This document shows positions 1 through 4,745 of a DNA stretch of 6,089 bases, piece after piece. Numbering within the stretch: the first letter of the stretch is position 1; each line of letters begins with the position of its first letter. Both the position numbers and the translations under genes were made by a program. Where the stretch lies: NCBI GenBank assembly GCA_948960675.1, contig CARDPF010000194.1, positions 1 to 6,089 on the forward strand, written 5' to 3'. Origin of the DNA: an uncultured Eisenbergiella sp. (lineage in GTDB: Bacteria; Bacillota; Clostridia; Lachnospirales; Lachnospiraceae). The notes beneath the pieces are model-generated. The model saw nothing but the letters and a program-made list of their open reading frames with translations, was not told the origin of the DNA and made no database searches.

Positions 1-1251
1 CGCAATCCGGGATACGCCGACGTAGACGCTGGAGATTTCGTACCAGGTCGGATAGTCCACAATGCCGGATGCCGGAAGGTCGAAGATTTGCTGGAACGTC
101 CTGACGGCCTGTGCCGTCCGGCTGCCGTAAATCCCGTCCGCCGCAACCTTGGGGATTGCCGGGTAGTTTTGGGAGATCCGGTTTAGCTGTTCCTGTATCT
201 GGCGTACTTTTCCGCCGGAAGCGCCGATGGTGAGGTTGTAGCCGGGCCAGGAGGAGGGGACGCCGCTGACGGCGGTGGCGGTGTTGATATACATGTCGTT
301 TCCGTAGTAATAACGGATAATCTCAATGGCGGAGTAGCCCTGCTCCCCAAGATAGCTGGAGCCCCACTGGGAAAGGCCCTGGCAGGTTACCCGGTCGCCG
401 TCGCAGTAGCTGGTAAAAATCGGCTGGCGCACGCCGGGGCGGGACAGGTAATTTGCAAAAATCGAATCCACAAGGCGGCTGATGTTGCTGTAGACATTGC
501 GCCCGTAGATAAATTTCTGGTCGTAGGCGGTGGAGGAGGTGATGGTAAAGGGAAGCCCCTGGTTGCGGTACCATTCCGTATATACGCGGTTGAGCGTAAA
601 GGACTGGATGGCAAGGATATTGGCGTAAATGCTGCTTTCCGGCCAGGTGGCGTAAATTTCCGAAGAGGCCACGTTTTTGATATAGTCCTTATAGCGGATA
701 TAATAATTGGGCGCGCTTGCGTCGTTGGGAAGGCCGTCGTGGACGACGATATATTCGGGAATGACCACCCGGCTTAAAACGATTTCCCCGGTTTCCGGGT
801 CAATCTTGATTTCGTCCTCCGGAATTTTGGGGGGATATTCGCCGTAAAGCGTATGATCCGGAATGTTGATGTCCTCCTCCTGCTGCCCGTCGGCGACCTG
901 CAGGGGATTCATGGAGACGTTTTGCAGGCTCAGTTCACCGGGGAGGATTTCGGAACCCACGATATGGACAGGCTCGTAGCCGGGTGCGGTTACGGTGATG
1001 TTGTAATCCGTATAGGGGCGCGGCTGCTGGGGCTCCAAAGAATAGGAGAGATCCGGTGCGGGGAGCGTTACGGTTTCGGTCTGGCCGGACTCGTTGGTGG
1101 TAAGCTGCTCCAAAACCGTTTCCGGCGTATCGCTGTCGGAGACGGTGACGGTGGCATCTTTTATGGGAATCATCCCGACGGAGGAGGTAACGCTTACCTG
1201 CAGGGTTCCCGTGAAGGAGGATTGCTGTGCGGCATAGATGGAATTGGACAT
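1..1251 (-). CDS. SleC-like spore cortex-lytic protein (SpoIID-type domain + peptidoglycan-binding domain), 3' end cut by window edge
   Basis: The frame is open for 417 codons from ATG 1251 to the left edge with no stop, so the C-terminus is missing. Residues 13-60 form a beta-rich region (TGTLQVSVTSS) like the prepeptide region of SleC. Residues about 160-335 resemble the SpoIID/LytB fold: YIKNVASSEIYATWP carries the expected catalytic Glu (Glu198), and IFTSYCDGDRVTCQGLSQWG (278-297) followed by IEIIRYYYGNDMYI matches the C-terminal SpoIID signature. Residues about 344-417 are a PG_binding_1 domain (IQEQLNRI, ADGIYGSRTAQAVRTFQ). SleC enzymes have this domain order and about 430-440 residues, so little should be missing. 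The family cleaves spore cortex peptidoglycan at germination; that role is inferred here. No signal peptide is visible. ATG 1251 is chosen because GAGG (1258-1261) lies 6 nt upstream; in-frame ATGs at 1272 and 1278 lack a good site. The alternative is a general SpoIID/PG-binding wall protein. Confidence 0.85.
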   Translation of the reverse strand, partial: MSNSIYAAQQSSFTGTLQVSVTSSVGMIPIKDATVTVSDSDTPETVLEQLTTNESGQTETVTLPAPDLSYSLEPQQPRPYTDYNITVTAPGYEPVHIVGSEILPGELSLQNVSMNPLQVADGQQEEDINIPDHTLYGEYPPKIPEDEIKIDPETGEIVLSRVVIPEYIVVHDGLPNDASAPNYYIRYKDYIKNVASSEIYATWPESSIYANILAIQSFTLNRVYTEWYRNQGLPFTITSSTAYDQKFIYGRNVYSNISRLVDSIFANYLSRPGVRQPIFTSYCDGDRVTCQGLSQWGSSYLGEQGYSAIEIIRYYYGNDMYINTATAVSGVPSSWPGYNLTIGASGGKVRQIQEQLNRISQNYPAIPKVAADGIYGSRTAQAVRTFQQIFDLPASGIVDYPTWYEISSVYVGVSRIA

Positions 1252-1279
1252 AAAAAACCTCGCGCATATCATATTCATG

Positions 1280-1303
1280 ACAGCCGCCAGAGTGGGCGGC
1301 TGT
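1280..1303 (-). promoter_or_regulatory. Hairpin in the leader of the SleC-like gene
   Basis: ACAGCCGCC (1280-1288) and GGCGGCTGT (1295-1303) form a perfect 9-bp GC-rich stem with a 6-nt loop, ending 28 nt before the start codon of the SleC-like gene. On the minus strand it is not followed by a T-run, so it is not a convincing terminator. It could stabilise the 5' end of the mRNA or be the remnant of a second terminator behind the ABC operon. The structure is certain; the role is not. Confidence 0.5.
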
Positions 1304-1358
1304 GCTGTTATTTTATGGATATGCGTAAGGAAATAAAATGGTTCCCCGTGCACGGCCG

Positions 1359-1409
1359 AAATGATGCCATGGGCTGTGGCCACCCTGCCCAAAGCCCATG
1401 GCATCATTT
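1359..1409 (-). terminator. Probable terminator of the GntR-ABC operon
   Basis: A perfect 17-bp inverted repeat (arms 1359-1375 and 1393-1409, beginning AAATGATGCC) with a 17-nt loop starts 8 nt after the permease stop codon. The loop itself holds the 8-bp palindrome GTGGCCAC (1376-1383). On the minus strand the stem ends in only three T's before GC-rich sequence, so termination may be incomplete. Its position directly behind the last gene of the operon is the main argument. Confidence 0.6.
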
Positions 1410-1417
1410 TCGTTGTA

Positions 1418-2242
1418 CTAGTCCAGGTTGAGGTTTTTCTTGATCAGATAGCAGCTTCCGAAGAAAAGTACCACGCAGAGCAGCAGGTTCGCCAGAGTGC
1501 TGGCGATATAGAAGTTTTGCATGATGCCGGGCATCACCACTTCCAAAAATGATTCTGAGTCGTCCGCGTGGGTGAGGATCAGGCCGGTCAGTCCCGGGAG
1601 CATGCATATGGAACTTACAGCCGAGACCAGTGCGGAAAGTCCCAGATAGCAGACGATGGAAGAAAAGGCCTTATGCTTGGAAAACAGCTGTCCCAGCGAG
1701 ACGGCGGCATAAATTAAGAGAAGGCCGGAAAGGTTCGAAACCAACAGGGACAGAACCATGAGCAAAACCGCTTTGGGGTCAAAGATGCCAAAAACCATAA
1801 AGAGGCTCGGAATCTGTTCCCACTCGTAGGGTTCGATATACGCCAGCTTGGGCAGTGCCGTTTTGGTAACCGGAAGTATGGCGATCACGGTTATCATATG
1901 AATCAGCCAGGTCCATAAGGTGGCGATTCCCGCCTTGGAAGCGACCAGCATCCAGGGGGCCACCGGAAGGGTATGCATCAGGTAGCCTTCGTCCGTGAAA
2001 AGGTTCTTATAAAACCGGATTCCGAAATACAGAACCATCAAAAGGGAACAGGCGGCTATGAGGAATGCGTATCCGATAAACAGCAGCATGTTTCCCACAT
2101 GAATTTCCACATCCGGCGCAAGGGACGGTGCAAAATGAAAGTATAGCTGGCTCACGGCGGTCAGGCCAAACATAACCGCAAGCAGGAGCGTGGATATTTT
2201 CCAGGTCTCCATCCATTCATGCTTAAATAGTTTCTTTAACAT
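1418..2242 (-). CDS. ABC transporter permease, YtrC/ABC-2-like membrane subunit
   Basis: The protein has 274 residues. A charged N-terminal stretch (MLKKLFKHEWMETWK) precedes about six hydrophobic segments: roughly 18-37, 50-75, 98-127, a long one around 150-185, 200-222 and 248-268. The motif DEGYLMHTLPV (about 84-94) followed by a conserved-looking ASK is typical of small ABC-2-type permeases of Firmicutes that pair with a GntR-linked ATPase. It would form the membrane channel and use the ATPase encoded just upstream. The substrate cannot be read from the sequence; family members export peptides or antibiotics or respond to cell-wall stress. ATG 2242 is chosen because GGGAGG (2250-2255) lies 7 nt upstream and because it overlaps the ATPase stop by 7 nt (ATGTTAA), implying translational coupling. 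A longer in-frame start at 2308 would run deep into the ATPase gene and lacks this support. It is the last gene of the operon. Confidence 0.88.
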   Translation of the reverse strand: MLKKLFKHEWMETWKISTLLLAVMFGLTAVSQLYFHFAPSLAPDVEIHVGNMLLFIGYAFLIAACSLLMVLYFGIRFYKNLFTDEGYLMHTLPVAPWMLVASKAGIATLWTWLIHMITVIAILPVTKTALPKLAYIEPYEWEQIPSLFMVFGIFDPKAVLLMVLSLLVSNLSGLLLIYAAVSLGQLFSKHKAFSSIVCYLGLSALVSAVSSICMLPGLTGLILTHADDSESFLEVVMPGIMQNFYIASTLANLLLCVVLFFGSCYLIKKNLNLD

Positions 2243-2949
2243 GCAAATACCTCCCGGAAATAGGAATCTAAGGATTTGGCGTAGGTGTTGCGGATTTCCT
2301 CCACGCAAGACTGCAGGAGGATACGCCCTTCCTTTAGGAAAATCACATCGTCCAAAATGGGCTCCACATCCGAAATCAAGTGGGTGGAAAGCAGGATGGT
2401 GGAATCCTCCCGGAAATCCTGTATGATGGTTTTTAAAATATAGTCCCTGGCGGCGGGATCCACACCGGCGATAGGTTCGTCCAGAATGTAGAGGTCAGCC
2501 TTGCGGCTCATGACGGTGATGATCTGTACTTTTTCCTTGGTGCCCTTAGACAAAGATTTTAAGGGACTGTGCACCGGAATATGCAAAGACTCCAGCATGG
2601 AAAGCGCCTTATGCGGGTCGAAATCCGCATAAAAGTCCGTAAAGTAGGACAACAGGTGGGATACCCTGCAGTTGTCAGGAAGATAGGTGCGTTCCGGCAG
2701 ATAAGAGACACAGGCCTTTGTTTCAATGCCGGGATGAAAGCCCTTGATGAAAATCTGGCCCTTGGTGGGAACCAAAAGGGCGTTCATCAGCTTGATGAGT
2801 GTGGTCTTGCCGCTTCCGTTTGGCCCAAGCAGGCCGATGATCCGTCCTTTCGGCAGTTCCAGGTTCAAATTGTCCAGTGCCGTGTGCTTTCCGTATCTTT
2901 TAGTCAGGTTTTGTATGGAGACAATACTTTGGGTGTGCGTGTCAGGCAT
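2236..2949 (-). CDS. ABC transporter ATP-binding protein, YtrB/BcrA-like
   Basis: The protein has 237 residues, the usual size for a lone nucleotide-binding subunit. Walker A is GPNGSGKT (42-49), the signature is LSKGTKEKVQ (133-142), Walker B is DLYILDEP (152-159), the D-loop is GVDP (162-165) and the switch His is His190 in STHLIS. All catalytic residues are present, so it should hydrolyse ATP and drive the neighbouring permease at the cytoplasmic face of the membrane. The Q-loop position reads YLPER (83-87), with Glu where many ABC proteins have Gln, and the signature has LSKG rather than LSGG; I know both variants from exporters of the YtrB/BcrA/EcsA kind. ATG 2949 is chosen because AAGGAGG (2958-2964) lies 8 nt upstream and the start overlaps the end of the regulator gene by 8 nt (ATGCCTGA). 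A start at 3009 in the same frame lies inside the regulator gene and is unlikely. Confidence 0.95.
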   Translation of the reverse strand: MPDTHTQSIVSIQNLTKRYGKHTALDNLNLELPKGRIIGLLGPNGSGKTTLIKLMNALLVPTKGQIFIKGFHPGIETKACVSYLPERTYLPDNCRVSHLLSYFTDFYADFDPHKALSMLESLHIPVHSPLKSLSKGTKEKVQIITVMSRKADLYILDEPIAGVDPAARDYILKTIIQDFREDSTILLSTHLISDVEPILDDVIFLKEGRILLQSCVEEIRNTYAKSLDSYFREVFAC

Positions 2950-3316
2950 TGGATTTCCCTCCTTCCCAGAAATTAAGCAGTTCGATGATCTCCTCTTTCC
3001 CAAATCCAAGTTTTTGCATTTGCGTCAAAAACAGGCAGACCTGTTCCAGAGCCAGTTCTTTTCGCGTTTGATTGATCATAGCAGTGTCCTCCGTGACCAT
3101 GCGTCCGCTGGTGCGCATGGTGATGATAAGCCCGGTGCGTTCCAATTCCGTAAATGCCTTCTGCATCGTGTTGGGATTTACCGCAGCGGTTGCCGCCAGT
3201 TCCCGGACGGAGGGCAGCCGCGCGCCCGCGGGATAGATGCCGGAGACAATGTCTGTTTTGAGCCGTTCCACCAATTGGGCATAAATGGGGCGGTCCGAAT
3301 CAAGTGTCCATGCCAT
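2942..3316 (-). CDS. GntR family transcriptional regulator, YtrA subfamily
   Basis: The protein has 124 residues, which fits the YtrA subfamily: a winged helix-turn-helix plus a short helical dimerisation tail rather than a large effector domain. Residues 9-75 carry the GntR DNA-binding pattern: RPIYAQLVERLKTDIVSGIYP, then GARLPSVRELAATAAVNPNTMQKAFTELE, then GLI and the wing. Residues 76-124 form the helical tail (QTRKELALEQVCLFLTQMQKLG). GGAG (3324-3327, within AAAGGAG) lies 7 nt before ATG 3316. It is the first gene of a three-gene operon with an ABC ATPase and a permease, the standard setting for YtrA-type repressors, which are often released by cell-wall antibiotics. A perfect inverted repeat lies between the start codon and the promoter -10 box, so autorepression of the whole operon is likely. 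The inducer is unknown. Confidence 0.93.
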   Translation of the reverse strand: MAWTLDSDRPIYAQLVERLKTDIVSGIYPAGARLPSVRELAATAAVNPNTMQKAFTELERTGLIITMRTSGRMVTEDTAMINQTRKELALEQVCLFLTQMQKLGFGKEEIIELLNFWEGGKSNA

Positions 3317-3331
3317 GAAATAACTCCTTTC

Positions 3332-3351
3332 TGTATTATTAAATTAATACA
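3332..3351 (-). promoter_or_regulatory. Probable operator of the GntR/YtrA-type regulator
   Basis: TGTATTA-N6-TAATACA is a perfect 7+7 inverted repeat of 20 bp. It abuts the -10 box of the operon promoter and covers the expected transcription start near 3345. An overlapping wider repeat, GTATTATT (3350-3357, read on the minus strand) with AATAATAC (3333-3340), surrounds it and takes in the -10 box. The symmetry, the spacing and the position next to a YtrA-type gene fit an autorepressor site. Binding by this protein is inferred. Confidence 0.72.
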
Positions 3352-3380
3352 ATAATACTTCAAAGGAAGACAAAAGTCAA
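3352..3380 (-). promoter_or_regulatory. Sigma-A-type promoter of the GntR-ABC operon
   Basis: Read on the minus strand, -35 TTGACT (3375-3380, 5 of 6 to consensus), a 17-nt spacer and -10 TATTAT (3352-3357, 5 of 6) give a strong housekeeping promoter. Initiation is expected near 3345, giving a leader of about 29 nt before the regulator ATG. The -35 box begins about 23 nt from the end of the large inverted repeat at 3404-3697. Confidence 0.75.
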
Positions 3381-3403
3381 TGGGCATTTTGCACAGGTCT
3401 GGG

Positions 3404-3697
3404 AAATCCATTTTGTGGGGGCAGGGCAGGGGCGGCTTTCCGGCGGCTGGCAGGGGGCGCATGGTCGTTACAGGCTGCTGGCTCCCGGATGGCGGAATTC
3501 CCCAAAATGTAGGATGTCCCTGCAACAGGGCGCAAAACCGTACAAACGCAGTGCGTTTTTTGTGCCCTGTTGTGTTTAGGGACATCCTACATTTTGGTGG
3601 TATTTCCCATCCGGGAGCCTTGCAAGCCTGTAACGACCATGCGCCCCCTGCCAGCCGCCGGGAAGCCGCCCCTGCCCTGCCCCCGCAAAATGGATTT
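3404..3697. repeat. 294-bp near-perfect inverted repeat (giant hairpin, MITE-like), no gene
   Basis: The left arm (about 3404-3537) and right arm (about 3557-3697) are reverse complements. The outer 73 bases (3404-3476 with 3625-3697) pair at every position, 71 as Watson-Crick pairs and 2 as T/G. Further blocks pair at 3480-3492 with 3607-3619, 3502-3521 with 3578-3597, and 3523-3531 with 3564-3572. A small hairpin (AAACGC-AGT-GCGTTT, 3544-3558) sits at the apex. Small unmatched bulges separate the blocks. The element fills the gap between the stop codon of the kinase-like gene (3724) and the promoter of the GntR operon (3380). Open frames across it on both strands are by-products of the symmetry and GC-rich composition, and they share the same peptide in both arms. 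It is far longer than a terminator stem, although it would probably stop or be cut out of transcripts. No target-site duplication was found at its ends. Confidence 0.88.
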
Positions 3698-3723
3698 TTG
3701 TGTGTACAGGTGGGGAAAAGACA

Positions 3724-4353
3724 TTATTGCAAATGAAACAGTTCTTTTACAATACAAAACAGTCCGTCTAGAGTCTGGGATCCGTCATTCACAATGCATG
3801 GAATTGCATTTTCTTCACATGCTGCCTTTACCTGTCTGGCAAACAGGATGTCCCGTTCCATCCAATTGTGAAAAGCCTGTTGCTTATCCGAACATCCCTT
3901 CAGGATATACGGAACCCATTCACGCTTTTTATAATGGGATATCTGGAAATCCGGTGTCGGGATCATGGAAATGTATTCTTTTTCGGTACCCTCAGTGGAC
4001 AAAGGGACACACGGTTTTGCCATTACATTTGGGGTATAGGCAGCTCCTTCGGTGACAATAAAATCAGCATCCAGTTTTTCTAAGTGTGCAAATACCGATT
4101 CTGCTATTTCCCCATAAATCAGAAATTCCTCTTCACATTGTATGGATGGTTCCCGCATCCAAATTTCATCAGGGGCCATGGTTACGCTTTTTTTGCAGGC
4201 AGGATACCCTCTTTTAGCTGCACGGTGAATAAAGGTATCTAAATAGTCATCAACCTTGAAATAATGTGCGCCATATTGCTTTGAGATTCGTTCGGCAACG
4301 GTACTCTTTCCGCTGCAAGGCGATCCGCCTATAAAAAGAACCCTTTTCTTCAT
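3724..4353 (-). CDS. P-loop NTPase, small-molecule kinase-like protein of unknown substrate
   Basis: The protein has 209 residues. A beta strand and Walker A open it: VLFIGGSPCSGKST, with GxxxxGKS at 10-17. KVDDYLD (33-39) lies where nucleoside and related kinases bind substrate, and DFIVTEGAAYTP (97-108) looks like a Walker-B-type strand followed by the kinase TEG motif. RDILFARQV near the C-terminus may supply lid arginines. Overall it resembles the nucleoside/shikimate/zeta-toxin group of P-loop kinases, but I cannot name a substrate and give no symbol. The ATG at 4353 follows AAAGGA (4366-4371) at 11 nt and AAGGG only 3 nt away, so translation initiation may be modest. The gene stands alone between two large inverted repeats and is clearly more AT-rich than its neighbours: 60-base samples at 4081 and 4201 are 37-38% GC, against 63% at 361 and 53% at 5101. 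This may indicate transfer. Confidence 0.82.
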   Translation of the reverse strand: MKKRVLFIGGSPCSGKSTVAERISKQYGAHYFKVDDYLDTFIHRAAKRGYPACKKSVTMAPDEIWMREPSIQCEEEFLIYGEIAESVFAHLEKLDADFIVTEGAAYTPNVMAKPCVPLSTEGTEKEYISMIPTPDFQISHYKKREWVPYILKGCSDKQQAFHNWMERDILFARQVKAACEENAIPCIVNDGSQTLDGLFCIVKELFHLQ

Positions 4354-4449
4354 AATCCCTTGTGTCCTTTCCGGATTTTTGCCTGATCCCCAACGTATTT
4401 TGCAAGAACCGGCAGAATTTAATTCCCACGGGGGATGCTGACTGCAGAT

Positions 4450-4478
4450 ATTGTATCACAACGCCATTATTTTTTCGA
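4450..4478 (-). promoter_or_regulatory. Extended -10 promoter of the kinase-like gene
   Basis: On the minus strand, TCGAAA (4473-4478, 4 of 6 to -35 consensus), a 17-nt spacer ending in TGA, and TACAAT (4450-4455, 5 of 6) form a TGn-extended -10 promoter. Initiation near 4443 would give a leader of about 90 nt. I recognise no riboswitch or T-box in that leader; only a distant ATCCCC/GGGGAT pairing is visible. Confidence 0.6.
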
Positions 4479-4505
4479 GGTAAATGTTTTTGCATCCCAT
4501 GCAAG

Positions 4506-4513
4506 CTCCGCCT
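4506..4513. repeat. Left copy of an 8-bp target-site duplication
   Basis: CTCCGCCT ends exactly where the inverted repeat begins at 4514. The identical octamer follows the inverted repeat at 4671-4678. A perfect, abutting direct repeat of this length is what transposition leaves. Confidence 0.72.
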
Positions 4514-4670
4514 GTTACTATTCACGGCCAATGTCGCTTAGTTAAGCAATGGGCTTGGGGGGCGTGCCGGCAGGGGTGTCCGGCCTGCAAAAGGATCCGC
4601 CTTCCCCGCCCGCCGGCACGCCTTCCCAAGCCCGTGGCTTAACTAAGTGACATTGCCCGTGAATAGTAAC
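4514..4670. mobile_element. 157-bp MITE-like element with terminal inverted repeats
   Basis: Arms 4514-4571 and 4612-4670 are reverse complements apart from a few positions and one single-base gap. The first 14 bases, GTTACTATTCACGG, are perfect, and the inner end GGCGTGCCGGC is also perfect. A 40-nt loop (4572-4611) contains GGATCC. It is flanked by the perfect 8-bp direct repeat CTCCGCCT, it has no coding capacity, and it sits in the divergent intergenic region between the kinase-like gene and the DUF5717 gene. Inverted ends, a target duplication and no transposase define a miniature inverted-repeat element moved in trans. An 8-bp duplication occurs in several IS families; I cannot assign the parent. 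A hairpin of this size could also block transcription between the two promoters. Confidence 0.78.
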
Positions 4671-4678
4671 CTCCGCCT
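4671..4678. repeat. Right copy of the 8-bp target-site duplication
   Basis: CTCCGCCT begins immediately after the right end of the inverted repeat (4670) and is identical to 4506-4513. Confidence 0.72.
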
Positions 4679-4709
4679 TCCCCGTTCGCCCAAATTTTGC
4701 GATCGCAAC

Positions 4710-4738
4710 TTGCAGGATGGGAGGAATTGGGGTAGAAT
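4710..4738 (+). promoter_or_regulatory. Possible promoter of the DUF5717 gene
   Basis: TTGCAG (4710-4715, only 3 of 6 to -35 consensus), a 17-nt spacer and TAGAAT (4733-4738, 5 of 6) could form a promoter downstream of the MITE. Initiation would fall near 4745, on top of the first ATG at 4746. If this promoter is used, translation probably begins at the next in-frame ATG (4806). The weak -35 keeps this tentative. Confidence 0.3.
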
Positions 4739-4745
4739 AGGGATA

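Noticed and set aside
1310..1317. CATAAAAT on the minus strand, resembling a sporulation sigma-E -10 box or a sigma-A TAAAAT box for the SleC-like gene
   Set aside because: No matching -35 element is found at the right distance for either sigma factor, so it was not listed as a promoter.
853..1431. 192-codon plus-strand open frame
   Set aside because: It lies opposite the SleC-like gene, whose frame shows clear domain motifs; the plus-strand translation has no recognisable domain and crosses two hairpins.
3417..3457. Possible G-quadruplex in the left arm of the large hairpin (GGGGGCAGGGCAGGGG...)
   Set aside because: Only three close G-tracts are present; the fourth is about 20 bases away, and the strand would pair with the other arm instead.
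3393..3716. ACAGGT followed by GGGAAA-like sequence on both sides of the 294-bp hairpin as a target-site duplication
   Set aside because: The copies (3393-3406 and 3706-3718) are imperfect and the right one does not abut the repeat end.
3178..4055. Open frames on both strands across the 294-bp inverted repeat
   Set aside because: They share the same peptide (TTMRPLPAAGKPPLPCP) because the two arms are reverse complements; there is no credible start site or domain.
4354..4443. Riboswitch or T-box in the leader of the kinase-like gene
   Set aside because: Only a weak long-range pairing was seen and no conserved core motif was recognised.
4250..4531. 93-codon minus-strand frame overlapping the kinase-like start and its promoter
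   Set aside because: It spans the likely promoter, has no domain, and is out of frame with the well-supported P-loop protein.
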